DNA from: Clostridia bacterium
GTDB lineage: Bacteria > Bacillota > Clostridia > TANB77 > CAG-508
Assembly (NCBI GenBank): GCA_017528085.1
Contig: JAFXPH010000011.1
Span: forward strand, 124,001-188,000
DNA length: 64,000 bases
Direction: 5' to 3'
A model generated the notes under the pieces. The model saw only the letters and a program-made list of their open reading frames with translations, was not told the origin of the DNA and searched no databases. Both the position numbers and the translations under genes were made by a program. Numbering within the stretch: position 1 is the first letter of the stretch; every line of letters begins with the position of its first letter. Shown here piece after piece: positions 43,950-53,368 of the stretch.

Positions 43950-43978
43950 AAAAAAGCATCCAATGGATGCTTTTTTGT
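43950..43978. terminator. Bidirectional terminator
   Basis: AAAAGCATCC / GGATGCTTTT stem with T6. Confidence 0.9.
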
Positions 43979-43979
43979 T

Positions 43980-44195
43980 TTATTTTTTATCTTCTTTTTT
44001 ACTTTCTTTATCTTCAGGTTTAACCTTTTTCTTTGCAGTAGGAATGATAACCTTCTTTTTCTTTTCAGTATCAGGGTTTAAATCACTCATATAATCATTT
44101 ACTTCAGAAATACTTAAATTAGAATCGTCTCCAATTATAATTTCGATTTCTTTTTCTTGGTTTTCTTCTCTATTTTCTTCTTCATTTTTAAACAT
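43980..44195 (-). CDS. Small charged protein
   Basis: This 71-residue highly charged hypothetical protein has an acidic N-terminal half (EEENREENQEKEIEI) and a Lys-rich C-terminal half (KKKVIIPTAKKKVK). The start at 44195 follows GAGGTGATGAAG; upstream in-frame starts overlap that site. No family. Confidence 0.5.
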   Translation of the reverse strand: MFKNEEENREENQEKEIEIIIGDDSNLSISEVNDYMSDLNPDTEKKKKVIIPTAKKKVKPEDKESKKEDKK

Positions 44196-44305
44196 CTTCA
44201 TCACCTCAACCGGTTATTTCTATCTAGATTATAGCAAATATGTTTTTAATAGTCAATTTAATGTTGTAATATTATAAATGTCAACATTTTAAAGGCTTTT
44301 TTTGA

Positions 44306-44334
44306 TTGACATTATTTAAATTCCATCTTATAAT
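44306..44334 (+). promoter_or_regulatory. scpB promoter
   Basis: Perfect TTGACA and TATAAT hexamers, 17 bp apart. Confidence 0.85.
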
Positions 44335-44366
44335 AATTATATTAAAAAATGTTAGGAGAGAAGAAA

Positions 44367-45050
44367 GTGTTTAGTAAAGAACAATCAACAATTGAGGCAA
44401 TATTATTTGCAGCTGGAAGAGAAGTATCTTCAAAAGAATTAATGACAGTACTTGAACTATCTGAAGAAGATATTGAAAAGCTAGTAATTAATATGAATAC
44501 TCAACTTTCAGAATTAAATAGTGGTGTTGAGATATTAAAAGTTGACGGCTCATATCAAATGTGTTCAAAGAAGGATTACTACGAAAGTATATATCCTGTA
44601 CTTGACAATAGAACTAAGCCAACTATTTCAACAGCAGCTTTAGAAACTCTTTCAATTATTGCTTATAATCCTAACATAACAAGAGCAGAAATAGAGTCTA
44701 TAAGAGGAGTTGGATCTGATGGAACAATCTATAAACTATTAGAATATGGTTTAATAGAAAATTCAGGAAAATCAGATGCTCCAGGAAGACCACAAATGTT
44801 CAGAACAACTAAGAGTTTTCTAAAGATGTTTGGAATTTCAAATTTAGATGAACTTCCAGAACTTCCTAAGTTTAAAATTGATGAGAATGAGCAAATTGTT
44901 CTTGATGAATTCTCTACAAATGAGACTGAAGAAAATGCAGAAGAAAGTGTAGAAGAAACTGAGGAAGTTAAATCTAAAGAAGATGAAGTTTTTGAGGCTC
45001 CAATGCCCGCAAGGGAAGACTTAAGTGATGAAGATGATAAAAAAGAGTAA
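44367..45050 (+). CDS. scpB: Segregation and condensation protein B
   Basis: This 227-residue kleisin-partner protein works with ScpA and SMC in chromosome condensation. Two winged-helix domains are visible: TIEAILFAAGREVSSKEL at the N-terminus and TKPTISTAALETLSIIAYNP (about 95). The conserved GRPQMFRTTKSFLKMFG lies near 140. An acidic tail ends the protein. The start is a GTG at 44367 because AGGAGAG precedes it; the ATG at 44349 lies too close to the transcription start and has no site. No scpA is adjacent, but smc lies 3 kb downstream. Confidence 0.9.
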   Translation: MFSKEQSTIEAILFAAGREVSSKELMTVLELSEEDIEKLVINMNTQLSELNSGVEILKVDGSYQMCSKKDYYESIYPVLDNRTKPTISTAALETLSIIAYNPNITRAEIESIRGVGSDGTIYKLLEYGLIENSGKSDAPGRPQMFRTTKSFLKMFGISNLDELPELPKFKIDENEQIVLDEFSTNETEENAEESVEETEEVKSKEDEVFEAPMPAREDLSDEDDKKE

Positions 45051-45068
45051 AAATTGGAGGTAATAAAA

Positions 45069-46505
45069 ATGGGAAAAGAAGATTTCGTAAAAGAAATTAC
45101 AAATATAGAAGAAGATTTTGCACAATGGTATACAGATGTTGTAAGAAAAGCAGAACTAGCTGATTACACAGATGTTAAAGGATTTGTTGCAATTAGACCA
45201 TATGGCTATGCATTATGGGAAAACATTCAAAAATATGCAGATGAGAAGTTTAAAAAAGTTGGCGTAACTAATTTATATATGCCAGTTTTAATTCCAGAAA
45301 GCTTACTAAATAAAGAAAAAGATCATGTTGAAGGATTTGCTCCAGAAGTAGCATGGGTAACTTATGGAGGAGGAGAAGAACTAGAAGAAAGACTATGTAT
45401 TAGACCTACTTCAGAAACAATCATGTCAACAATGTATTCAAAATGGGTTTCATCATGGAGAGATTTACCAATACTTGGAAATCAATGGTGTAACGTTTTA
45501 AGATGGGAAAAAGAAACAAGACCATTCTTAAGATCAAGAGAGTTCTTATGGCAAGAAGGCCATACAGTTCATGAAACAGCTGATGAAGCAAAAGCTATGA
45601 CTCTTCAAATGCTAGATATTTATGCAGATGTTGTAGAAAACTTACTTGCAATTCCAGTTCTAAAAGGTGAAAAGACAGAAAAAGAAAAATTTGCAGGTGC
45701 TGAAAATACATATACAGTTGAGACATTAATGATTGATGGTAGAGCACTTCAATCAGGAACATCTCATTATTTTGGACAAAACTTTGCAAAACCATTTGAC
45801 ATTAAATTCCAAAATAGAGAAGGAAAAGAAGAATATGCTTACCAAACATCATGGGGAATTAGTACAAGATTAATTGGTGCAGTTATTATGGCACATGGAG
45901 ATAATAGAGGTTTGAAATTACCACCAAAAGTTGCTCCAATTCAAGTAGTTGTTGTTCCAATTGCTCAACACAAAGAGGGAGTGTTAGATAAAACTAAGGA
46001 ATTAGCTAATACTTTATCTAAGAAATTCAGAGTAAAATTTGATGATAGAGATAATTATTCACCAGGATTTAAATTCAATGATTGGGAAATGAGAGGTGTT
46101 CCACTAAGAGTAGAAATGGGACCAAGAGATATTGAAAATGGTGAAGCAGTTCTAGTAAGAAGAGATACTCAAAGCAAAGAAACAGTTAAATTAGAAAATA
46201 TCGAATCAAGAGTTGAAGAATTATTAGAAGAAATTCAAAGAGATATGTATAATGTTTGCTTAGAAAGAAGAAAAGCAAAAACAACAGAAGCATATACTTT
46301 AGAAGAAATTGCTAAGAACTTAGATGAAAATCAAGGATATGTAAAAGCAATGTGGTGTGGTGATAGAGCTTGTGAAGACAAAGTAAAAGAAGTAACAGGC
46401 GCACCATCAAGATGTATTCCATTTAATCAAGAACATTTATCTGATAAATGTGCAATCTGCGGAAAGAAAGCAGAAAAAATGGTTGTATTTGGACGTCAAT
46501 ATTAA
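45069..46505 (+). CDS. proS: Prolyl-tRNA synthetase, archaeal/eukaryal-like short type
   Basis: This 478-residue ProRS charges tRNA-Pro. Class II motifs: FVAIRPYGYALWENI (motif 1 region), RWEKETRPFLRSREFLWQEGHT (motif 2, split here into two parts at PFL) and IMAHGDNRGLKLPP (motif 3). The C-terminal zinc-type domain has CGDRACEDK and CAICGKKAE and the protein ends in VFGRQY, all typical of the type without an editing insert. Start at 45069 after TTGGAGG. Confidence 0.95.
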   Translation: MGKEDFVKEITNIEEDFAQWYTDVVRKAELADYTDVKGFVAIRPYGYALWENIQKYADEKFKKVGVTNLYMPVLIPESLLNKEKDHVEGFAPEVAWVTYGGGEELEERLCIRPTSETIMSTMYSKWVSSWRDLPILGNQWCNVLRWEKETRPFLRSREFLWQEGHTVHETADEAKAMTLQMLDIYADVVENLLAIPVLKGEKTEKEKFAGAENTYTVETLMIDGRALQSGTSHYFGQNFAKPFDIKFQNREGKEEYAYQTSWGISTRLIGAVIMAHGDNRGLKLPPKVAPIQVVVVPIAQHKEGVLDKTKELANTLSKKFRVKFDDRDNYSPGFKFNDWEMRGVPLRVEMGPRDIENGEAVLVRRDTQSKETVKLENIESRVEELLEEIQRDMYNVCLERRKAKTTEAYTLEEIAKNLDENQGYVKAMWCGDRACEDKVKEVTGAPSRCIPFNQEHLSDKCAICGKKAEKMVVFGRQY

Positions 46506-46519
46506 TATTATAAATAGAA

Positions 46520-46551
46520 AAAGCAGGTATTTAATTTATATACCTGCTTTT
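46520..46551. terminator. Bidirectional terminator after proS
   Basis: AAAAGCAGGTAT / ATACCTGCTTTT stem; the minus-strand gene ends within it. Confidence 0.8.
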
Positions 46552-47501
46552 AATAATTTCTTAATTTGTTTTTCTTCCATGTATAGCTTTTCGATATATG
46601 CTTCTCTCATTTTCTTTGTCTCTTTAAATTCTTCAAGCATCTTATCGATTTTCTCTGGATCTTCATAGCTATGTAAATACATTTGAGCGCCAGCTTTATA
46701 GTATTCATATGTTTCAGATCCTGGTTTACATTGAATCATTCTATTGAAGTACTTGCTTGCATCATGTACTCTTTTAATTTCTGTTTTTAAGAATGCTATG
46801 TAGTCAGCACGAGATGCAATCTCATATTCAGTATCGTCAATAACAACTTTAAATAATGCTTTTAAAATTGTTTTGTCAATCTTTCCAAGTCTAGCTTCTG
46901 GATTTAATGTTTTCTTAGCCACATCACCAAGTGTCTTAGTAGGTGGTGGGTTAGAATTTTCTATTAATATATTTAATGTTTCTATAATTCCAACGTGTGA
47001 TTTATATTGCCTTTTAGCTGTGATAGCTTCAAATTCATCGGCAACTCTTAAGATTTGTCCTTCATATGGTATTTGATCTTTTACTAATCCTTGTGGGTAG
47101 CCTGTACCATTTAATGCTTCATGGTGATATAAAGGACCTGCATAAAATGGTCTCATTTTTAAATCCTTTATACACATTTGAGCACCAATTGTTGTATGAG
47201 TTTTCATTATCTCGAATTCTTCATCTGTAAGTTTAGTTGGCTTTTGTAAGATAGAAGGTGGAATAAATAATTTTCCAATATCATGAATGTAAGCACAAGT
47301 TGTACAATAAATCTTAAAACCTCTATCTAGATGCAATTTATCACAAAGACGAAGTGTGATGTTTGCAACATTTTCACTGTGTCTTCTTGTAAATGCATCC
47401 ATACCATCTAACATCTTTAGTTGGTATCTTATTTTATCATCCAAGTTATATGACTTAAGCATAGTTGGATCATAAAAGTCAAATTTCTCAGTTTTTCTCA
47501 T
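46536..47501 (-). CDS. HD-GYP domain protein
   Basis: This 321-residue protein carries an HD-GYP-type metal-dependent phosphohydrolase domain: HSENVANI, YIHDIGKL (HD), HTTIGAQ and HHEALNGTGYPQGL (GYP). Canonical members hydrolyse cyclic di-GMP. The N-terminus has only about 40 residues and no receiver domain. A C-terminal helical region follows, with Arg/Lys/Glu repeats. The start follows AGGAGAAAAAA. Whether c-di-GMP is used is not shown by this window. Confidence 0.85.
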   Translation of the reverse strand: MRKTEKFDFYDPTMLKSYNLDDKIRYQLKMLDGMDAFTRRHSENVANITLRLCDKLHLDRGFKIYCTTCAYIHDIGKLFIPPSILQKPTKLTDEEFEIMKTHTTIGAQMCIKDLKMRPFYAGPLYHHEALNGTGYPQGLVKDQIPYEGQILRVADEFEAITAKRQYKSHVGIIETLNILIENSNPPPTKTLGDVAKKTLNPEARLGKIDKTILKALFKVVIDDTEYEIASRADYIAFLKTEIKRVHDASKYFNRMIQCKPGSETYEYYKAGAQMYLHSYEDPEKIDKMLEEFKETKKMREAYIEKLYMEEKQIKKLLKAGI

Positions 47502-47653
47502 TTTTTTCTCCTATGTATTCGATAATAATATTTTATACTTTAATAAAAATAAGGTCAAGAAAAAATGAATATATAATAGATTCTACTTGAAAAAATGTCA
47601 AAACTATAATATTATTTGATTGACTCATTATGAAAAAAGAAGGATGAAGACCA

Positions 47654-50600
47654 ATGTATTTAAAACGACTAGAAATGTATGGTTTCAAGTCTTTTGCAGA
47701 CAAAACTGTACTAGAATTTAAAGATGGAATAACAACAGTAATTGGACCTAATGGTTCTGGTAAGAGTAATATCTCTGACTGTATTAGATGGGTACTAGGT
47801 GAGCAAAGTATTAAGTCACTTAGAGGATCTAAATCAGAGGATATTATTTTTTCTGGTACACAAAATAGAAAAGCTATTGGATATGCAGAAGGTTCACTTG
47901 TATTTGACAACTCAGATGGAAAACTTCCAATTGAGTTTAATGAAGTTACTGTAACAAGAAGAATCTATAGAAGTGGTGAGACTGGATATTTTATCAATAA
48001 AGCACCATGTAGATTAAAAGATATATCTGAATTATTCATGGATACAGGTATAGGTAAAGATGGTTATTCTATTATTGGTCAAGGTAAAATAGATGAGATA
48101 CTAAGTAATAAATCAGAAGATAGAAGAAGAATCTTCGAAGAAGCTGCTGGTATTGTCAAGTATAGAACAAGAAAAGAAGAATCAGAGAAGAAACTAGAAC
48201 AAACAAAATTAAACTTACTTAGAATCAATGATATTATCGCAGAGATTGAAAGCAACTTAGATCCACTTAAAGAACAATCTGAAAAAGCAAGAAAATATTT
48301 AAATCTTCGTGAAGAGTTAAAGAGCATCGAAGTAGGTCTTTTCTTAAAGAACATTGAAAATTCAAAAGCAAAAGCTACAGAAATAGATTCAAATTTAGAT
48401 GTATTCGAAACTCAAAAAGTTAAAGAAGATGAAAAGATGGCAAATCTTCAAATAAAGAAAGAAGAATTAAGGGGAAGAGTAAATGCTTTAATCGATCAAA
48501 TTGAAGAAAGCCAAAATTTAGGATTTGAAGGTAATCAAAGAAAAGAGCAGTTATATAGTAAGATAAAAATCAATAATGAAAGAATTGCTAATAACGAAGT
48601 TAACTGTGATAGATATAAAGAAGATATCGAAGAATTAAAACAAAAAAATAAAGAATTAGAAGATGAGAAAAATCAAAAATTATCTAAAAAGGATGATTTA
48701 TTCTCAAACAAAGATAAATATGTAAAACAATTAGAAGAAAAAGAAGCAGAACTTGCTAAATACTCAAAGACTTTATCAGATAAAGAACTTGAGATAGAAG
48801 GTAAGAAGAAAGTACTAGATGCAAATATCGATAGAAGATATGAAATTGCAATTGAACTAAGTACTGAAGCTGTTAACTTAGAGAACTTAGATAAGAATGA
48901 AAAGTCAATTAAAAATGAACTTTCAGATTTAATTTCAGAACTTGACAAAACAAGAGAAAATAAATCTTCTCTTGAAAAAGCCTTTTATGAGGTTGAGAAA
49001 GAAAGACATGCGTTAGAAAAAGAATTATCTAGCATGAAAGAAGAAAAAGATAAAAGTGATGAAAAGATTAATGGTTTTGATGAAACTATTAATTCTTTAG
49101 AGACAGATTATAGAGTAAAATCTTCTAAATTAAAATTCTTAGAAGATATGGAAAGAGAAAAAGAAGGATACAATAAATCTGTTAAATCAATTTTAGTTGC
49201 AGCTGAAAATAATTCTAGTCTAAAAAGAGGTATGCATGGAGTATTAGCAAACCTTATTAATACAGACAAAGAATATGAAACTGCAATTGAGATGACACTT
49301 GGATCTACTATTCAAAATATTGTTACTGACACAGAAGAAGAAGCTAAAAATCTAGTTAAATTCTTAAGAGATAATAACTTAGGTAGAGCATCTTTCTTAC
49401 CAATTTCTTCAGTTAAAGGATCTAAACTTTCACACTTTAGCTCTACAGCTGGAGTAATTGGGGTTGCAAGTGATTTAGTTAAATATGACAAAAAATATGA
49501 AGGTATTATTCTAGACTTACTTGGAAGAACAGTTGTAGTAGATGATATTGACAATGCAGTAGCACTTGCTAAGAAAAATAAGTATTCATTTAAAATAGTT
49601 ACTTTAAAAGGTGACATTATTAATCCTTCAGGAGCTATTTCTGGTGGTTCTATTTATAAGAAACAAGATAGCATCTTAGGTAGAGGAAAAGAAATAGAAT
49701 CTTTAAAGAAAGATATTAAAACTCTAGAAGGAAAAATAGAAAAAGCTAAGAAAGATAAAGATGATTATATTAAAGAAATTAAATCAATATTAGAAAAATT
49801 TGAAGTTTCTCAAAAGAAGATGCAAGAACAAGAGATTGTTTATGCAACTGAAAAACAAAAAATTGATAATGTTGGTTTAGAGATTTTAAAATTAGAAGCT
49901 AAGAGAGATAAGTTAAAAGAAGATATCGAAAATATCGGAAAACAAAGAAACGATATAAAAGCTCATCAAGAACAAATCGATAAAGATATCAAAGCAATTG
50001 ATGAAGAGAATGCTTCATTATCAAGTATTATCGAAGAGTTTTCTAATTTAAATAAAGACAATCAAAAATATATTGATGACTTGAATCTTGACATTACTAA
50101 CTTAAAAATTTCTGTTACTTCATTTGATGAAAGTGAAAACTCAATTAATGAAATGATGGAAAGAATAGATCAAGATATTGCAAACAATGAAAAGAGTATT
50201 GCTAACAAAGAAGAAAGTATAAATGGATTTGTTAAAGAAAATGAAACTCTTTTAGAAAATAACAAGGAAGTTGAAGAGGATATTAAAAAATTAGAAGAAG
50301 ATATCCTAGGTTCTTCAGAAAAAGTTGAAAAACTAAAAGCTGAAAGACAAGAGAAGAATGAAGAACTAGACAGTGTTGAAGAAGAAATAAATTCTCAAAA
50401 TGATAGAGTAAATGATTTAATTAATCAAATATCAAAACTAGATGTAAAGAAACAAAAAATTCAAATGGAACTTGACCAAATTATTAACAAATTGTGGGAA
50501 GAATATGAGCTTACAGTTAATAATGTGGGAGAATATAAACCATGTGAAAATATAAGTAGTGTACAAAAAGAAGTTAATTCTTTAAGAAACAAGATTAAAG

Positions 50601-51196
50601 ATTTAGGAAGTATCAACGTTGATTCAATTGAAGAATATAATAAACTAAAAGAACGTTATGACTTTATGTCAGAACAAAGATTAGATTTAGAAGATTCTTC
50701 AGCAAAACTTAATAAAGTAATTCAAGAAATGTTAGATACAATGACTAAACAATTCTCTGAACAATTTAAGATAATAAATAAAAACTTCTCTAAAGTATTC
50801 GTTGAATTATTTGGAGGAGGAAAAGCTGAACTTAAACTTACTGATGAAGATAATGTATTAGAGTGTGGAATTGATATTGAAGTTCAACCACCAGGAAAAA
50901 AATTACAAAACATGCTTCTTCTATCAGGTGGTGAAAAAGCATTTTCTGCAATTGCACTTCTATTTGCAATTCTTAAAATTAATCCAGCACCATTCTGTGT
51001 GCTTGATGAGATAGAAGCTGCACTTGATGATGTTAACGTATATAGATTTGCAGATTACTTAAAGAAATTTACTAATAAAACTCAATTCTTGGTAATAACA
51101 CATAGAAAAGGTACTATGGAAGCTGCAGATACAATTTACGGTATAACAATGGAGGAAAAAGGTATAAGTAAATTATTATCAATGAAATTAAAATAA
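47654..51196 (+). CDS. smc: Chromosome partition protein SMC
   Basis: This 1180-residue SMC ATPase organises chromosomes. The N-terminal head has Walker A GPNGSGKSNISDCIRWVLGE (about 32-51). Two long coiled coils flank a hinge (about 515-680, RGMHGVLANLINTDKEYE to ISGGSIYK). The C-terminal head has the signature LLSGGEKAFSAIALLFA and Walker B FCVLDEIEAALDD. The length is typical. The start follows GAAGGATGAAGACCA. Confidence 0.97.
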   Translation: MYLKRLEMYGFKSFADKTVLEFKDGITTVIGPNGSGKSNISDCIRWVLGEQSIKSLRGSKSEDIIFSGTQNRKAIGYAEGSLVFDNSDGKLPIEFNEVTVTRRIYRSGETGYFINKAPCRLKDISELFMDTGIGKDGYSIIGQGKIDEILSNKSEDRRRIFEEAAGIVKYRTRKEESEKKLEQTKLNLLRINDIIAEIESNLDPLKEQSEKARKYLNLREELKSIEVGLFLKNIENSKAKATEIDSNLDVFETQKVKEDEKMANLQIKKEELRGRVNALIDQIEESQNLGFEGNQRKEQLYSKIKINNERIANNEVNCDRYKEDIEELKQKNKELEDEKNQKLSKKDDLFSNKDKYVKQLEEKEAELAKYSKTLSDKELEIEGKKKVLDANIDRRYEIAIELSTEAVNLENLDKNEKSIKNELSDLISELDKTRENKSSLEKAFYEVEKERHALEKELSSMKEEKDKSDEKINGFDETINSLETDYRVKSSKLKFLEDMEREKEGYNKSVKSILVAAENNSSLKRGMHGVLANLINTDKEYETAIEMTLGSTIQNIVTDTEEEAKNLVKFLRDNNLGRASFLPISSVKGSKLSHFSSTAGVIGVASDLVKYDKKYEGIILDLLGRTVVVDDIDNAVALAKKNKYSFKIVTLKGDIINPSGAISGGSIYKKQDSILGRGKEIESLKKDIKTLEGKIEKAKKDKDDYIKEIKSILEKFEVSQKKMQEQEIVYATEKQKIDNVGLEILKLEAKRDKLKEDIENIGKQRNDIKAHQEQIDKDIKAIDEENASLSSIIEEFSNLNKDNQKYIDDLNLDITNLKISVTSFDESENSINEMMERIDQDIANNEKSIANKEESINGFVKENETLLENNKEVEEDIKKLEEDILGSSEKVEKLKAERQEKNEELDSVEEEINSQNDRVNDLINQISKLDVKKQKIQMELDQIINKLWEEYELTVNNVGEYKPCENISSVQKEVNSLRNKIKDLGSINVDSIEEYNKLKERYDFMSEQRLDLEDSSAKLNKVIQEMLDTMTKQFSEQFKIINKNFSKVFVELFGGGKAELKLTDEDNVLECGIDIEVQPPGKKLQNMLLLSGGEKAFSAIALLFAILKINPAPFCVLDEIEAALDDVNVYRFADYLKKFTNKTQFLVITHRKGTMEAADTIYGITMEEKGISKLLSMKLK

Positions 51197-51219
51197 ATTG
51201 AATAGAGAGGAGAAAGAGT

Positions 51220-53109
51220 ATGTTTCTAAATAGTAAAAAATCATTACTAAAAATCACATTTTTATTTGTGTTTTTCGTAATATTTTTAATGACTATGTCT
51301 AATGCTTACACAGAACTTAAAGACTATGAAATTAATATTAACGTCTTAAATGATGGAAGTATGCATGTAGAAGAAATATGGAAAGTAGAAGCAGAAGATA
51401 TTACTACATTATTTAAAACATTCAAAGAAGGCGATGGATATAGTGTAATTGGCAATGTTTATATTAAAGAAACAACAGGGTCAAAGAATGAAGTTTTTAC
51501 TCAAACAAGTCAGTATAAGTACAAACAAGATCCAGGATTATATCATGCATTAGTAAATCCTGATGGTGATTTTGAAATCGCATGGGGAGCTCCAATGGAT
51601 GGAGAAACAAGAACATTCGTTATTGAATACGATGTTTATGATGTAGTTACTAGATATAACGATTGTGAAGATTTTTACTGGAAAATAGTTGGTGAATCAT
51701 TTGAAGCACCTATTGATCATCTTCATGGTACAGTTACAATTCCAAGTGGAATCAGCAATTTAGATGATTTTAGAATATGGGCTCACGGTACTTTAAACGG
51801 TACTCTTGAGAAAACATCAACAAGAGAATTTACTTATAAGGTAGATAACAATAAGCCTAAATCATTTGTAGAATTAAGAGTTACAACTCCAACAGGAATA
51901 TTTATGGAGGGTGTAAAAAGTGTTAATGTAAATAAGTTAGATGATATCTTAAGTGAAGAACAAAGAAATGCAGATGATGCAAATCGCCAAAGAGAGAAAC
52001 TAGCAAAAACTCAAAAGTTGCATATGATGATAGGAAATATTGGAGGAGCTTTAGTAGGTTTCCTATGCTTGCTTTCATTCTCAAAGAGAAGAGCATTTTT
52101 AGAAACTCATCCAAAGCTTGTTCCAGAAGTTGATTATGAGTATTTTAGAGATATACCAGATAAATCATTATCAGGATTTGACGCTTGTGCAATATCTGAT
52201 ATGACGGTAGATGTATCTCAAAAAATATCTTCATTATTAATGAGCTTGGCACTTAAAAATTACATATCTTTTGATATTCAATCTAAAAATAAAAAAGATA
52301 TGTACATCATTTTAAATAACAAAAATCTAGATGCTCAGCTAAATGAACACGAAAAAAATCTAATGGATTATTTAAGAGGAATTAATGAATCTGGAAGATT
52401 TAGTTTAAAAGATTTTGAAAAATATGGAACTAGTCATGTATCTAAAGTAGATAGATTATTAGATAGATTTGATGAATTATCAAAAGAACATTTAAAAGAG
52501 TATGGAATGATAGATGAAGAAAGAAAATCAAAATCAGAAGGAGCAATGGCAATTTTAGTACTTGTAATAACAATGTCTATGTTTGCACTTCCATACTTAT
52601 TAGTGCTTAAGTCATTTATAGGTGCTGGTATTTTAGGTGCAGTTGCTTTAGCGACAGTAATTGATTTAGGAATGTTCTATAAAAAAGTCGGAAAACATAC
52701 TCAAAAAGGTCTTGACGAAAAAGTTAAATGGGTTGGACTAAAGAAGTTTATGAAAGACTTCTCAATGCTAGATCAAAGAGAAATACCAGAATTAGCATTA
52801 TGGGAAGAATACCTAGTATATGCAACTGCATTTGGCGTTGCAGATGAAGTTATTAAACAACTTAAAGTAGTTTATCCAGAATTAAATGATACTCAATATA
52901 TTGCAAATAATTATACAGTTCTTAATATGGCAAGCAATGATAGTTTTGGAAAGTCATTTTCAAGCTCACTTGCAAGCTCTATTGGAAGCGTTACAAACAT
53001 GTCTTCAGGCAGCGGCGGAGGAGGCGGATTCTCTTCTGGCGGCGGCGGTGGCGGCGGCCGGAGGTGGCGGCGGCGGTCGTTAAAAAATGGGATGACATAT
53101 ATTAAATAA
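51220..53109 (+). CDS. DUF2207 membrane protein, C-terminus probably frameshifted
   Basis: This protein has a signal sequence (about 8-30), an extracellular beta-domain with VLNDGSMHVEEIW and FVIEYDVYDVVTRYND (DUF2207), a TM near 270, a cytoplasmic part, and two TM helices at about 442-480. The terminal Gly-rich tail (SSGGGGGG) should end in Gly-Gly-Gly-Arg. Instead the frame changes at about 53057-53060 within a GGC repeat and the end is basic (RRWRRRSLKN). Deleting one base gives a stop at 53081-53083 after an all-Gly tail, the family's usual end. The last 9 or so codons of the long reading are likely an artefact. Confidence 0.85.
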   Translation: MFLNSKKSLLKITFLFVFFVIFLMTMSNAYTELKDYEININVLNDGSMHVEEIWKVEAEDITTLFKTFKEGDGYSVIGNVYIKETTGSKNEVFTQTSQYKYKQDPGLYHALVNPDGDFEIAWGAPMDGETRTFVIEYDVYDVVTRYNDCEDFYWKIVGESFEAPIDHLHGTVTIPSGISNLDDFRIWAHGTLNGTLEKTSTREFTYKVDNNKPKSFVELRVTTPTGIFMEGVKSVNVNKLDDILSEEQRNADDANRQREKLAKTQKLHMMIGNIGGALVGFLCLLSFSKRRAFLETHPKLVPEVDYEYFRDIPDKSLSGFDACAISDMTVDVSQKISSLLMSLALKNYISFDIQSKNKKDMYIILNNKNLDAQLNEHEKNLMDYLRGINESGRFSLKDFEKYGTSHVSKVDRLLDRFDELSKEHLKEYGMIDEERKSKSEGAMAILVLVITMSMFALPYLLVLKSFIGAGILGAVALATVIDLGMFYKKVGKHTQKGLDEKVKWVGLKKFMKDFSMLDQREIPELALWEEYLVYATAFGVADEVIKQLKVVYPELNDTQYIANNYTVLNMASNDSFGKSFSSSLASSIGSVTNMSSGSGGGGGFSSGGGGGGGRRWRRRSLKNGMTYIK

Positions 53110-53122
53110 ATATAAAAATGAT

Positions 53123-53159
53123 TAAAAAAGTGGAAATTCATTCCACTTTTTTATTTTTT
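53123..53159 (+). terminator. Terminator after the DUF2207 gene
   Basis: AAAAAAGTGGAA / TTCCACTTTTTT stem and T tail. Confidence 0.9.
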
Positions 53160-53368
53160 AAAATCAAACGGGCAGAAAAAACGAGAAAAAAAGAGATAAT
53201 GCCACAATGTGATTTAATTTAATATGATTTATAAGGGATGAAGCAAATTAATTGTGGTTAAAATTGAATTATTAGACGAGGTGATAAAAAGTTTTGATTG
53301 CAATGGGGTATTGGTTGTAGTATAATTATGTTTGTTGACGCGTAAAAAAGAAAAGGATGTGAATTTTT

